Shown here piece by piece: positions 1-13,253 of a stretch of 64,000 bases of DNA (its first letter is position 1; each line of letters opens with the position of its first letter). The stretch comes from Melampsora larici-populina 98AG31 (taxonomy: Eukaryota; Basidiomycota; Pucciniomycetes; Pucciniales; Melampsoraceae), in the NCBI RefSeq assembly GCF_000204055.1, contig NW_006768831.1, positions 202,720 to 266,719 on the forward strand. The letters run 5' to 3'. The translations under genes and the position numbers were made by a program. Under the pieces are notes generated by a model, which saw nothing but the letters and a program-made list of their open reading frames with translations, was not told the origin of the DNA and did no database searches.

Positions 1-434
1 TACGACAGCAACAATCGAAACTTTTTTTGAACTGTTTATATCTAGGTCCGATTTCAGTCTCCTTTTCTATCAACTTGCAAACATACTCATCGCCAACCAC
101 GACGCCTTCAAAATATTTTCTCTAGCACAAGCTCTCGATTCCCATCTTCATAGTTTAATGATGCCTTCCAGTAGTTGTTTGTCATTCCATATAAAAGTGA
201 CTCCAAATCCGTAAAGAAAGTTCAGACAGCTGATTACTTTTCATCTTGGCTCCAAATTCGCTTACAGATCCCCCAATCGCTGCTGATTTCGATAGAGGCA
301 ACCGTTTACTAAATAAGGAAGGTAAATATCAAATCGAAGCCATTGCACTTCCCCTGGCTTCGCGTAATGGGCTATTTTTAGGTAGACCAATCATCACTAA
401 GTAATAATTTTGTAAAAGTCACTGATCGTTTCTT
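1..434. other. no gene seen
   Basis: No convincing coding region or repeat is visible. It may contain the continuation, on the minus strand, of the recombinase-like fragment that begins at 692, but the reading is broken. Confidence 0.4.
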
Positions 435-934
435 CTAATCATTCGACGCTAGTTCTACTAGTCTTACCACCGAAGCGATAGTTACGGCCACCCTTTCCAT
501 GCTATCTCTGTTCGACAACTCTTTTGCTAACTCAGCAGGGTGTCGCAACTTCAGTGGTGGTGCGTCGGCAACACTTGATGCTTTCAATATCAGTTTATTC
601 ACTTTATCGTTCTTGGCAGGGAAGGGGAGCTTATGAAAGACGTGCCAGCAGCGGATTCCGGCAATATGTTTGGTGAGTGTATTCGTAGTCACTTTGTGAT
701 TTTCATGTAAGGTTTTCAGTTCTAATTCATTTTCTAAATCTGAATCACACTGTCTACCAGCTCATACAACAAAATCCCACGAACTTCCTGATCTAGCGGT
801 AACAGTCGACTCCTTTTCAGTCCTATAGCTTCCCCGAATTCCCCAAGTTGCTCAGGTGCTTGGTCATCATTTTCCAACGTAGCCTTAGACCAAGCACCTG
901 AAAACAAACCGATCTCAAAGGGTTTGTCTTCCAA
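435..934 (-). pseudogene. tyrosine recombinase/integrase-like fragment
   Basis: Minus-strand remnant of two short reading frames (734-934, then 435-692). The 85-aa downstream piece contains HIAGIRCWHVFHKLPFP followed by a Lys/Leu-rich stretch and LRHPAE. This resembles the core-binding (SAM-like) region of the tyrosine recombinases carried by fungal DIRS-like and Crypton-like elements. No catalytic R...HxxR...Y region is visible downstream, towards position 1, so if the assignment is right only an N-terminal relic remains. The upstream piece (66 aa) has no recognisable motif and may be unrelated. Assignment is by motif impression only. Confidence 0.3.
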
Positions 935-1603
935 TCAGATCCAAAACGAGGGGAAACGAACAACAAGGCAACCGAAATGTCAGATTTAAGAGTTCTAACC
1001 TCATCAACAGATCTTACAGCATAATCCCGATGTTCTTTCTTATACCCATCAACATTTGATATATCTCACAACATCAAGAACTATGGGTCCATTTTCACTT
1101 ACTTGATGCGGTGGGCTTAGTATCATTCATCTTGGTCTGACCATCAGCCGCACCCTCTATGTACAATCTACTGATACTCTCAGGACCAATTACCTGACGA
1201 TGACCATATCCAATACTCCTACCATTTCACCTACCTCTGATAGAACTTCCTGAATGACTTCTACAACTCGTGTTGTTGTGATACGGTTGGATATTGTTGA
1301 CATGTTGCTGTGGAATGTGATGTTGTCTAACATGATCTTCATGGGAAGGAATTCGACTCAAATTTCGATAGTAAGTCGCTCAATCGATGGGCCTGTTGTT
1401 TTGCATGGGTCCTCCGAACTGGTAAGAATCATCCGTATAATTTGAAATATGATCACCGTAATGATTCGCATCTCTCTCTGCTTGATCTGCTAAGCTGCTA
1501 CTCCATGTCCCTACATCAGTCATACACTGCAGACATTATTCGGGTTCCCCAAGTGGGCAGGGAAAAATGATTGGGAGTATGATTTGTCATAAAATGGTCT
1601 ATC
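935..1603. other. no gene seen
   Basis: Short reading frames only, with no motifs or consistent splice structure. Nothing is supported here. Confidence 0.4.
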
Positions 1604-2068
1604 ACTCCACACCTGAGCCATAACACCCACACTACATATGTGTAGCAGGCTCAGTGAATATGTGGTTATCATGTACATACAGTTCTGCTCAGTTATCTGC
1701 TCATCAGGACAAGTTATTCATATGTAATACATGCTGTAACTTCTTTCAGATTGAAAAAAGCTTCCAAAAGATTGACTACATACACTGACTCAATGTTTTG
1801 GTGTGATCTCATCAACTCAACTGCATGTAACACACTTTCTGTTACTAAGACATAGCTTCAACAATATTGCCTGAGCAGCTACAGAATTATATGTAGTGAA
1901 TTTTTGGGAAAAGAATTTCAAAGTCGAAAAAGTTACATGTGGTATAACATGTGATTTATTTATTCTGATGGGCAAAAAACTGAGCAGACCTGTATGTACA
2001 TGATAGACAACTATTGACTTAGCTTGCTGCACATATGTAGTGTGGGTGAAATGGCCCAGGTGTGCAGT
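1604..2068. mobile_element. foldback (inverted-repeat) element, about 465 bp
   Basis: The two halves are near-complementary. The left end carries CACACCTGAGCC and CACCCACACTACATATGTG; the right end carries the reverse complements with a few substitutions. The match continues inward through CATGTACATACAG and CTGCTCAG on both arms. There is no coding capacity, so this is most likely a non-autonomous MITE or foldback element. A target-site duplication could not be fixed with confidence, so its superfamily is unknown. Confidence 0.65.
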
Positions 2069-4822
2069 ATTAGATTCTTTTATGAAAAACTGTACTATTA
2101 ATCATTTTCCTCTGCCAAATTGGGGAAGTTGAATGATGTTTACAGTGATAGCACCACCTGGTCCCCGATTCTTTGAAATATTCCTCGCCGGGGCTTCTTT
2201 TCCGCAAGCATCAATCTGAATCTGTAAGACATTGCCTTAGTGAATTTGATAATCAGGTGAAATCTAATTGCCATTTTGCACAGCTCAAGCGCCATTCACT
2301 CAAGACTTGCAAGCCAATATAATAATGTTGTAGGTGCAACTTGTCGCTTTCACAGCTCTTGATCGCATATGATTTGAATCTTGTAGTAACCATCAGGGCA
2401 GGAGATAGATAATGGCATGTGTATGTTTTTATTCTTCATGATATCATCAAAGTACTTCAATAAGCTCGTCATATCATGTCCTGACTCATCACCTGTCATC
2501 ATTTCTGTATTATTTATTCCAGTTTCTAACTATCGGTCAAACATTATCCGATATGGTCGGCATATCTTGTAAAGTCCCGTCAAAACCGGGGTCTCATAGA
2601 TTAATGTGTCTCATCACAGTATTTTCATCTTTGCACCAAACTTTATATCCTTGGCATAAATAGTTATATCGCGTTGCGTTACTGTGTGAGAAGGCCTTTT
2701 TTTATGATTCAAGTCGATGTACAATGACCTGTAACGTCTTTGACCCTTCCTGTTTTTTAACCACAGAAACCCAAAAGGTAATTGCCACTTTTTTGAATTA
2801 CATCTTCAGGACGCTTTCAAGGTTATCATGGACAAATATCAACTCTTCTTTTAAGCAAGACTTAAGGGCCACACTGTTTCTACAAAAAGGTTTCATAAAG
2901 GGCGCACTGGGTTTCAATTTGTGAAAAGGTAATACTGGGTTTATCGGCAGGATGTTCTCTCGAGGCCACACTGTAATTTTAGGTAGAAGTCTAGTCTATA
3001 GAGAGAAAACAAAAAGGGTTACAGGGGTAACGTTGGATCTTCTTTGTTCTCAGCAATGAACACTATTTATGCGGGGGGATGAAATAAACTGAAATAACGA
3101 GAAGAAAAATGTTCTCATCACTAACCTACAGCGGGTGGTGATACCACTCGCATTATTCGTATCATCACTCAACGTTCCATTCTCATTCTCAGCTATGGTG
3201 CGTCCTTTTGGTTGATCTTTTCTTGTGGGGTCGGATGTTCCTGGAGAGAGCGCTCGTAGATCTAATTCTCTGCCCCCGAAACTTTCTGGATAATCTTGCC
3301 TTTACAATTTCAAATCAATTACATAGATCTTTGTTGTTCTAGTATGATGAACTTTTATTTATTTATGCTTGGTTTGAACAAGCTTTTAAACAATCAAGAT
3401 TGACCAAGGAATTCCAAAGCAATTTGTGCTTTCTTTTGCCAGCATCCAGATTTGAGATTCGAGATTTTTGACTTTGCCCAAATTTCGAGCTCTGGTTAAG
3501 AAAAAGGCGAGTATACTATATATAGTATATAGAGGAGGAAATATCCTCTTGGTACTTACGGAATTACGAGTAAAAATCAGATAGGTGACTGGGCTGAAAC
3601 TTGTTTAAAATTAACACGGCCTTGATCAACAATACGGGGTGGCAAGCGGTACAATACAAATGTAAAAAATGGAAAATAACAACAATATCTTATCACTAAT
3701 GATGTAATGTAGAAAGGAAACAATACCTTGACACTAAAGGTGCACAAATAAATTTCTTGATAATTATGTTACATCTTTTGTTGAACAGTTGATTTCTTAA
3801 CATTTCCTTATTTTTATTATACCTATTGCTTATTTCATACCCAATGAAATAAGTACTACATATATACTAGGGGGGAGAGGGAGCGCTTCAAAATTTGTTA
3901 GCAATATCTAAGATTGTTGATACTGAATGGAGAGTATCGGGAGGAATAGAAAAAAGTCAATAAGAAATATGATGACGATTGAAAACGGTCATCATGACGA
4001 GGCTGGTCTCACAGTGCCCGTGTGGGCTGCCCCGGCCCAACACCGCCCCCGACGTCCAGGGCGTCCTCCACGGACACAGTTCTGGGCCCTGCGCCTGTCC
4101 AAATCAATCAGATGTATCTTCCATCAGCCAAAGCGAATTCATATCTCCTATTTTTTCGATGTTCCTCATACACCATAATCCAATTAATCCTACTCGATCA
4201 TCAGAAACCTGGACGGCGTTTTCTTTTTTCTTTGGAATCAAGCAATGTAATTTGGGCACCAGGTTCATTCATCAGAGTATATTCTAGGTTCAATCCAGTT
4301 CCGGCGTTCTGATTAAGTCCCGAAGAGCTATACATAGCTATATACCAACAATGTGTTTACATCATCAAATCAAAGTAAAATGGAGATGCAGGAGATATAT
4401 ATTTCCAAAAATATGTGGCGAGCATGGAGTCAATTGATATGAACCTGAACATCTGTTTGATTCTAGGGCTGATTGATCGACTCAGTCGACGGTGATCATA
4501 GTCTCAAGGTTGGCTTGGGTTGAGATGATTGATGTATGATCACTTCAGAGTCAAGGTCATCAATTGCTGATCCCGCTTGATCCGGTCATTGATTGAAAAT
4601 CCTGAGGTCCATCACTACCCAACGCCTTTGAGATCGAGGGCTCAACATCCTTGAAGTACCGTTTCCTTTCATGTACTCCTTTGCTCTTTCCTCCTTAAGA
4701 TTCCTCATGAAACTGAGATATGTTCAGTCCACGCTCACATCATGAGCCAGCGCTTCTGATAAGTCTGAGAAGTCTGAGCTCATACCTGGACCAGAAACTA
4801 TGCCTGCAGACTTTAATCATCG
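2069..4822. other. intergenic, no gene supported
   Basis: AT-rich DNA with scattered short frames. A GC-richer patch at about 4000-4110 opens three overlapping short frames (83-102 aa), none with a recognisable domain or splice context. It could be an exon of an unrecognised gene, but nothing supports a product. Confidence 0.4.
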
Positions 4823-4830
4823 TATATAAG
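4823..4830 (+). promoter_or_regulatory. TATA-like box upstream of the Tnp2-type gene
   Basis: TATATAAG lies about 200 bp upstream of the first ATG used for the transposase gene (5030). The position is compatible with a core promoter and a spliced or medium-length leader. It is a sequence match only. Confidence 0.3.
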
Positions 4831-5029
4831 GTGCTGATCTCCGTATGTTCCAGTTGCTTTTGTGCTGTATTGAATCGTGTTATCATAAATATTTGTCGTT
4901 ATATTCTTCTATCACCCTTAACTAATCATCCCCGTCACCTAGTTTCATCGGCGGCAAAAGCATCTGCCATCACAACCTGCTTCCTTTCCTATACTTAATC
5001 CTCAATCCTCAGCGCAATATCAAATTCTC

Positions 5030-8000
5030 TTGACCAACTCGTTTGATCCTTTCAGTTTCTCTCAGCCCAAAATGACACCGCCAACGGAAATCAGGTGTCG
5101 CTGTGTTGATTGTCTGGAATCTACGACAGATCAGGAGCGTCCCGGGCGCGTATGGAAACGCAAGTCCCAAACTTTCAAAGCTCATCAGGCTCTAGTCAAG
5201 GCAAACCGCTCTGTTCTGACTGGTCCCAAAAAGAGCAATGCATCGCCTTCGTTATATCAGTCAAAGAATGTAAAGACTAGCTTAATAGTTGATAGCGCAA
5301 ACATCTTCGGAAACTCGCTTGATCAGCAAGCCTCGAATCACGATCCCGGCACACACAAAGGTGGGTTACCTAATTATGATTTAGCAGTGCCCGCGCTTCT
5401 ATGGCTCTACAAGCTGATCATACCGTTGGTGCTCTGGATCGCATTGTCGTAGAGAATCTACAGCCGTCTTTGACCCACCTTGCACCAGTCGAAAAGACCA
5501 TGTCACATCTCGATATATCGCACTTGAAAAAAACGGCCAATCCACCGCGTCGACAAGAAACCGGTAGCCATTTTCAGCAAAAATGGGATGGAATGACTGT
5601 AGAGTCAGGTAAGTGCTATACCAAATTCATCTGCTTTATGATCTGCTTTTTGATTCGAGTTTTCTTGCGGGGGATGCAGGTCAATACGGTAGGCATTACT
5701 ATGATCAGTTTAAGAAATTCGACTCAAAGACCTCGGCAATGAACCTTGTCATGGTATGTCTGTACCTGTTTGAACACATTGGGATGGCGGTCGCTACACT
5801 TTGTCTTCACGTCAACAATTCGGTACGGGGTACTGGCGATCGTACCACTGGTAGTTCCCAAAAGGGTTGGTCACCAATGGATATTCGGACTGTTCTCACA
5901 GATCTAAGAATTCAACCAAAGATCCAGCGAACTCTGTGCTGTCCAAAGTGCTTTCGACTTTACTACGAAGGTGATACACCCGATATATGCGATTGGCGCG
6001 AAACTCGCTCGAGTCACAAGTGCAATGAACGTCTTTTTAAACAAACAAAGACGGGTGAAGATGAAGAAAACCGGAGAGCAAATAGATACTTCTCAACCGT
6101 TGCTTTCACAGAATGGCTAGCTCGTTTCTTGAACCGCCCTGAAATTGAAGAGCACCTCGAATCTAGTAAACAAGCACTGGGAGATGGCTCGGCGATGTAT
6201 GATGTTTGGCATGGATATATGTGGCGCTCGGCTCGAGGGATCGATGGTGATCAATTTACGAATTCGCCTGGAAATCTCGTATTCTCGCTGAATGTCGACT
6301 GGTTCAATCCACTGGGCAACAAAGCAGCAGGCAAGCAAGACTCTGTCGGCACTGTTGCTTTAGTATGTCTCAATCTTCCGCCACATATACGTACCTCTCC
6401 TGAAAACATCTTTCTTTCTGGATTGATTCCCGGACCTTCCGAACCCAAGATGACTCAAATCAACAATGTACTCAAGCCTCTTGTTGATGAACTGAATGAT
6501 TTATGGAAAGGGGTCAAGTTTTCTTCCACCGCAAAGTACCCAACACAAGGTCGCATCATTCGAGTCATGTTGGGGCCGATTATTTGTGATCTTCCGGCGA
6601 TGCGAAAGGTTTTAGGAATGGCAGGACACAGCTCCAAAAAGAACCTCTGCTCATTATGTCGAATTGGAGAACATAACATACATTTACTTGAAATTCCTCA
6701 CGCCCTTTGTCGATGTAAACACGAACTAAAATCGCAGGCATTGGCGTGGAAAAATGCGAAGACCGTCAAGGAACGGCAACGTCTTTTCAAGGAAAATGGA
6801 GTCCGTTACACCATTTTATGGGAGCTGCCTTACTTCGACCCAACCATACATACCGTAGTAGAGCCCATGCATAATATATTCCTTGGTTTACTTCGCCATC
6901 ACGGACTCAGTGCCTTGGGATTGATGTCAAAGAAGAAATTGAAATCTTCACCACAGACAGCCGGCAAAGCACAAGAGGACGATTCTGATCCAATGGAGGA
7001 GGGACTTGAAGATTTCGATTCCGATGATGGAGATTCTGACCCTGAAGATCCTGAGCTTCAAGGATCAGAATACGTTGGTGATCAGGTTGTGAATCAATCA
7101 CCCTCTGCATGTGGCGATGCCACATCTCCCCCAGAAGATGATCTATCGCTTGCATTTGGAAGCATGGCACTGGATTATGACAACGGACTTGATGCTGAGC
7201 AAGAAGATCGCGACAATCAATCCGAACCAGATGCTTTCATGGGATTTTCAGACGAAGTGACAGGATGCGAAGAGGAAGAAGAGGAACTATCTGACTATGA
7301 AGAGGTCGATGAAAAATACAATCATATTTTTAATGAAAAGAAACACCTCAATATACTAAGGGAAGTTATAGGACAGGTCCATCTCCCATCTTGGATTGGT
7401 AGAGTACCAAAGACGGTAGGATCAAGCAAAGGTGGTAAATTGAAAGCAGATGAATGGGTTATATTATATGAGGTTATGATAATACCCGCCTTCATACTTT
7501 TCTTCCATAGACAAGGTCATCTTTCACGGATCACAGACCATGATATAGTTCGAAACGCCCTTCATCTGATCAGTATTCTCAAACTCGTGCGAAGATTTGA
7601 ACTGGAAGATAGGGATTTGGAGGCTTTGAAATACCATGTAAAAAGCTATCGACACGGACTCGCTGGACTGTTCACTTCACTCTCAGTTACTCCAAATTTG
7701 CACATGTTACTTCACATTCCTCAGGTGGTCAAGATTTTTGGCCCTGCTCCTTACTGGACTGCATGGTCGTTTGAAGCAACAAATGGATCTTTGGCCAGAA
7801 TTCCAACTAACAATCATGACAGTACGTTCAGAGTTTTGATGCCTTATTCATGTGAAAATGGTACAATAAACTGACTGATCAATTTTCCGGCAGGCTCTAG
7901 GGAGTTTACAATTCTAAATAAGTGGACAACTGGTCAGAATATGCGCTGTGTGCTTCCGGACTTATGCAAACAGCTACCAAAAAAAACCGCAGCAAGTCTC

Positions 8001-8666
8001 TCAAAGTTTGTGTCACCAAAGTGTACTGATGGAAGTGCTTCGGCCTACCTTCGAGAAGGAAGCGGTGGCCCACCAAGCCTCAAATATAATCCGAAAAAGA
8101 ATGAAACTCTAGATTATGATTCCCATCTCCTTCTTCTTGGTCGAATGAAAGAAATATATGGTAACAAGTGTGTGCTTTCCACTGACATCTACAAGAAATC
8201 GCGGTACGATGAAGATAGTATTCCTATATCTAGATTTGTAAATCAAATGGCATCAGTAAAATGTCACAATGTAGTGTATTCAACTAGAAAAAGAAATCCA
8301 GGAAACAGCATAGTTCTCTATTCCATACATCTTTCCAAACACAAAAAAGGTTTTGCGTGGGGGAAAATCAATGAGATATTCATGACAATGGTGCGCCGGG
8401 ATGGAAATATAGACCAGGATATTTGGATTGACATCTCTCGATATGCTACTTTATCAGCAGCTCACCAGAAAAGGCATGGGTTCACTGACTGGCCTCACTC
8501 TGGATTCAGTGTGGTGTACGATAGGGAGAAAAAGAAAGATGTGATACGATTGGACGAGATTGTTAGTCATGGTGCTTCTTGGGAAAATCCGGAAGGCTGC
8601 TTTGGAATCAAAGAGCCTACATTGCTGATTGTAAATTTATCAAAGACCTTGTGCACTGCAACTTGA
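5030..8666 (+). CDS. Tnp2-family (CMC/CACTA-type) DDE transposase
   Basis: Proposed exons are 5030-5360, 5414-5608, 5680-7821 and 7894-8666; all introns are GT-AG (53, 71 and 72 bp) and restore one frame of about 1146 aa. The N-terminus is Cys-rich (CRCVDC). Exon 3 has CCPKCF, then the family core: a first acidic site in NVDWFNPLGNK, the NLPPHIR and IPGPSEPK blocks, CDLPAMRK...CSLC, and PYFDPTIHTVVEPMHNIFLG, which holds the third acidic residue. An acidic Asp/Glu-rich insert follows at roughly residues 630-740. Next come a PSWIGRVPK/KLKADEW block and the C-terminal PNLHMLLH...WSFEATNG region typical of these proteins. The length is normal for the family and I see no internal stop, so the gene could be functional. 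It probably moves CACTA-type DNA elements by cut-and-paste in the nucleus. Its own terminal repeats were not found. The start could instead be the second Met (5072). Confidence 0.85.
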
Positions 8667-10144
8667 GTATGATTTTTTATCGTAGTTTCAGGTGGTAATG
8701 AAAGGTTTGCCATCTCGATTGAGTGTTTTGATGTTTTATTGTATCTGTCTACCTTGCTATCTTGTATTACAAAAGTTAAACCAAAAACACATCAATTTAT
8801 TTTGTATCTGTTTTTCAAAATGGAGTCATCAGAATACGAAACCACTAGAGATGATAATAGAACTCTCAAAGCCCTCAAATATGGGAGATGAGAAATATCT
8901 TTACTCCAAACAATCAATGAAATCCAATTACAGTGATGATAGAGTTTTTTTATCAGCTTTTGAAGCCATTGGATCCCCAGTGAGCTGCGAATTAGAAGTA
9001 AAAGCCCAATTTAACAAGGGATTATAAATCTTATGCATTTTTTCTTTAAGTAGGGCCACCGTCTCTTGAGCCAACTGTCTTCAACCAGGACAATTCACCC
9101 AACCATTCAACCTATTCCCTAACCACAATTGACTTTGCCCAATATGTCAGTTTGTCAAATCTCATATTCCCAAGTTATACGCGGTCCTGGTGCAACTACT
9201 TGGACCACTATATCAAGAAGGCCTGATATTGCTCCCACCTCTTTTTTAGGCCTATTGGTTGCTCACTTTATAGTGAGTTCGTGCTTTGCACAGCTCCGTT
9301 TGTGAAGGTACTTGTTGTCAACTTCATCTGTGTTGAAAATGAAGAAACCCAGGGACAACCACGTTCCATCACAGGCAGATGATTCTTTTTCAAAATTCTA
9401 CAGGCGCGCAGTTTAATTCCATTGTGTTGATTCCTCATGAAGACCGGGCTCAAATTGATGTTTCTCAAGGTGATTTACGTAAGGAGACTTTATGTTTTTA
9501 CTCCAAACATAGTCTCTCATAATCTTATGCAGCTTGCAATCTCAAATTTTCGGGAAGATATCAAAAGGAGAATTGAGCTTAGTAAGTGCAAACTTGGCAT
9601 GATTCTGTTGGAATGGATAGCTAAATTTTCTTTTTGTTAGCTTTTCCGCAATATGACAGGCCCATGACACTTCGAGGTTGATATCACAACAATGAAACGC
9701 CCGCTGTGTATCACTTCCAGGCGTACATTCTCCAAAAAGTGGTGACGGTTGGAGTTGACGAAAGGAAGAAAGACGATATGCTGTGTGGTGAGTCCCGACG
9801 AGAAGGCTAATAAAGACCAGTTGTTTATACAATTTAGGCGGATAGCGTAAAGCGCAGAGACAAGCAAGGAAAGGCATGAATTGAATGAAAAACGCGCCAT
9901 ATGGTTGTATTCTACAACAATAAGAAAAAAGGGATACGTGAGATCAATTTCGCTTTTGACTGTTAGCAAAAGCTAACAATAGCTTTTGATTTTGAACAAA
10001 AACTTCAAGAGCATCAAAGTGGGTGTCGTAAATTACTATTCATTAGCCTTCCACTTTAGTTGGTTAAAATCAAGTGGGAATTGCCTTTAATGGATGCGAA
10101 GTCATGAAAATGGCGGGAGGCAGTGAAAGTCCATTGAAGCCGCC

Positions 10145-10180
10145 ATGCAATTGACAATGCAATTGACAATGCAATTGACA
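10145..10180. repeat. 12-bp tandem repeat x3
   Basis: ATGCAATTGACA occurs three times in perfect tandem. It is a short minisatellite in non-coding sequence. Confidence 0.9.
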
Positions 10181-10343
10181 TCTGACCACGAGCACGAACC
10201 GATAAAACACAGATATGTATATGGAATCGAAGATAGATAAATATGGAAAGCAATAGAGATGTTGGCTAACTCGGGTAGGGTGTCCGGGGTCAAATAAGCA
10301 GGAATGTGTTAAAATCTTTGACCATTTCATCTTATTTTTTATG

Positions 10344-10391
10344 AATTGGGCAAATGTTTTACACGCCAAGAAAATACAAGTTTGCCCAATT
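10344..10391. repeat. short inverted repeat
   Basis: AATTGGGCAAA at 10344-10354 is matched by TTTGCCCAATT at 10381-10391, with 26 nt between the arms. It sits directly before a cluster of CGTAAAA/TTTTACG motifs and could be the edge of an element. Confidence 0.7.
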
Positions 10392-10800
10392 ACATAAGCG
10401 TAAAACGTAAAACATCTTACGTTTTTGTCGTAAAAATCGACTTCCACTGGAAAAAAACGTTACTGAGTTTGAATCGTAAGCGGTGTTTGAGTAGTGAATT
10501 TATGTTTTACGACAAAGGGACAGCTTTATGTTCATCACGTTATTCGTAAAATTTACTTAAATTCACGCTAAAGCGGAAATCTTTTTTACGGTGTTTTGTT
10601 GTGGATAATTTGTCTTGACAACCCCTATCATCACCCCTTCATTCTATGCATTATAACTCGTAGAGTTTGAGCCGGTTTGAATAAGCATGACCTCTGGTAG
10701 TTCTGGACCGCAAGTCGCGAAAGAATGATGCTCAGCAAATTTACTGTGCTGTTGATTTGTTTTATTTGTCTCACTCATGTCTCGTCGTAAAAAACCTTTT
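10390..10800. repeat. cluster of CGTAAAA/TTTTACG motifs (left)
   Basis: Several copies of CGTAAAA or its complement TTTTACG occur here (for example at about 10400, 10430, 10505, 10545, 10583 and 10786), in both orientations. A similar cluster lies at 20765-20945. Such clusters resemble subterminal transposase-binding repeats of large DNA elements, but no matching terminal inverted repeats were found. Confidence 0.45.
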
Positions 10801-11281
10801 CTCTTCACAATTGGAGAATCATAATGTTACAATTCATAATTGATTGCTTGCAAACAGCAAGAGGCAAAACAGATAGTATCCCAAGAACATCTATGAATGG
10901 AGATTGGTCACGTCCTCACATGCATCAGCTATATAAATTTGAAAATGGTTTTATCTGCCCAACTCTAGTCACTGTCAGCCAGTGTCCTTTTGCTCATCAC
11001 CTAATACATATGAAAAGTGTTCCTTTGGTCAATATCAATCGGTGATATCAATGTGCAATGGCATGTGACATACAACCCTGGAAGGAATCTTTGAATTACA
11101 TATGAAAAAATCCTTCTCATCTTAGAGATCTACAAAAATCTACGTAATTTTGACTCAGAGCGCAAGTCAAAGGGGAACAAATTTTTTAGTATCACCAGAA
11201 TACGCGACTTGTCTTTCTGAACCAATTCGTCCCTTACCGCCTGGGAAATCACTGTCATAACACCCCGATTCAAGTCCAATA

Positions 11282-12240
11282 ATGTCTGCTCCGCCTGAAC
11301 AAACTTCTGTGTTCATTCCGATCCACCTTCTCGAATACCTAGTTGTGGATACCTCTACAAACAAGATCGAAACCGCCTTTATACTTGAAAAAGCAACCTC
11401 TGACGAGCTTCATGAGTTCATTCAAGCATTCAAACCAAATCTCAAAATTATGGCCCCAGAAAGAGACAATCCCAAATTCTTGAAGAAAGTCTTCATCGAA
11501 ATGGTGGCACCTGTTCTCAACAACTTACTTCCCTCCGAACTGACGACGAAGCACTACATTCAAGCTCCATTGCGTCATCCTATTTCAGGAGTCCAAGAGT
11601 CTCCGATCAGATTAACCTATCAAGACGAGATCAATTCCGAACGTGCCACCGAGTTTAACATCCGGGTTCTACAATATCTTAGGTCCGGGCAATATTATGT
11701 TGCGGAAGAGCACCTCTTGACTTTTATCAAACAATACAATTTCCTCAACGAGAACGAGATTTCTGAAATCCAATTCGCAAAAGATAAGACTCGAGCTCTA
11801 ATTCAAGAACAGGTGACCAATCTGCGAACAGCCTATCAAAAAATGGAGTCGACTAAGATGCAGTTGCGACAAGAGGTTTGCAGTCAGTTTCACACAGTTC
11901 TCAGAAACAGGAAGGCGGCTTCCGAGGCCACCGTTGAGCATCACCTGGACATCCTGAACCAAGTGGTGAAAGGCATCGGATTTTTGGACGCATTGGAAGA
12001 GTATCATAAGTGAGCCAGTATTCCTGTGTTCTAACTGATATTTGGTTTTCCAATGATCATTTTCTGACTCTTGTGGGCATTTGTCTTTGGTTCCGCACAT
12101 CCAGGAGCTTGAATGGAGTACACAATCCCATTAGTCCACCATCTCCGAAATCAATGAATCACACTTCTCACTTCACTACGCCAACAAACCGCTCTCCTCA
12201 ACTGATGGCTTCAGAGGCTCCTTGTGATCAGCCAATTTAG
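11282..12240 (+). CDS. hypothetical protein with C-terminal coiled coil
   Basis: Two exons, 11282-12009 and 12105-12240, joined over a 95-bp GT-AG intron; they restore a continuous 287-aa frame. I do not recognise a family. The first 130 residues look globular (FIPIHLLEYLVVDTS near the start). Residues about 150-240 are helical and charged, with heptad-like stretches (TNLRTAYQKMESTKMQLRQE). The tail is Ser/Pro/Thr-rich. There is no signal peptide or membrane segment. It is the first of three unknown genes in the same orientation between two clusters of TTTTACG motifs. A role as an accessory protein of a mobile element is possible but unproven. Confidence 0.6.
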
Positions 12241-13253
12241 CACGTGACTTTTCGGCATCAATTTAGCATGTGAGTTTCCGCTATGATTCATATATATTGC
12301 TTGCTTCGCCCAGCTGATAGTAAATTCTCGGACTGAATTTTTACCAAAATCTGCCTAGTGAATGTTGAAGGGGTACTGGTTGTGGTTTTGAGAGGACTTT
12401 ATATTTCAACCAGTAGTTTCCTTGAGCCTTGCAGTGGTTTTGTATTCCTCTGCACGGGACAATGAATAGTAACCCGTGCAAAATTCATATAGAGAGATCA
12501 GTCTGTCAAATCATAGAATTCAAACCGCCTCAACGAAGAGAGTGATGTGAAATCATGGACAGGCTTCAGCAGAGTTGCACAGTTCAATGAAGAGATGATG
12601 AAATGGAAAATGAGCTAGAAAATATTGGCTCAAGCCAAGATGTACTCTCTTGACTAATGGTCAGATGACTCTTTACCTCAACTCTTACTATTCATAGCCA
12701 TCTCCTCTCTTTCGGGTCAAAAATTATCTGAGTTCTGTGACATACATATGCAGTATCATTTGTAACAATTGAATTTGATAGGAACAAATACGAGGGCTTG
12801 AGTCAAGATCTTTTACGTTTTGGGTTGTGTGAGGTTTGATGAGGTATCACACGGTTTTTACGAGTTCTAACTAAGACTTGTGGAAAGTGGAGGAAAAGGG
12901 CGTATGTTGTGTGTAAATCGAGTTTTCTATAGTGTTCTTAGATGTTCCCAGAATCCGCAGTCCAAATGCACAAATTGATCTACATAAACCCTTTGAAGGA
13001 ATATAAAAGTTGAAGTTTTATTTTATCCCCTACAAAATGACGGTTTTTTTACCCGAAAGATTTGCTGCGGGGATAATCCGTACATATCAAGTTTTATGTT
13101 GTTTAAGCACGGTCCAAATCATTCAACCTTCAGTTAGCGTTAAATTCTGGAGAGGTTCCCCCTTTTCCTGTGACGGTCCATCCATTGAATTTCTCTCATG
13201 TTTAGACCATACCAATCGACTACATCTTCATCTATTCACAAACACCGATCCTA
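12241..13253. other. intergenic, no gene supported
   Basis: No coding region is supported. It contains a few more TTTTACG-type motifs (near 12810, 12855 and 13045). The frame at 13010-13288 shows no motifs and conflicts with the spliced gene that follows. Confidence 0.4.

Larger units (their letters stand above)
8667..11281. other. intergenic, no gene supported
   Basis: After the transposase stop there are only short frames (for example 8692-9027 plus, 9542-9969 minus) without motifs. The stretch holds a short hairpin TGTTAGC/GCTAACA near 9960 and the repeat features at 10145-10180, 10344-10391 and 10390-10800 listed separately. Confidence 0.4.

Noticed and set aside
3979..4312. Overlapping frames with Pro/Arg-rich sequence at 3.9-4.3 kb
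   Set aside because: Three frames are open at once because of local GC richness; none shows a domain, and start and end are arbitrary.
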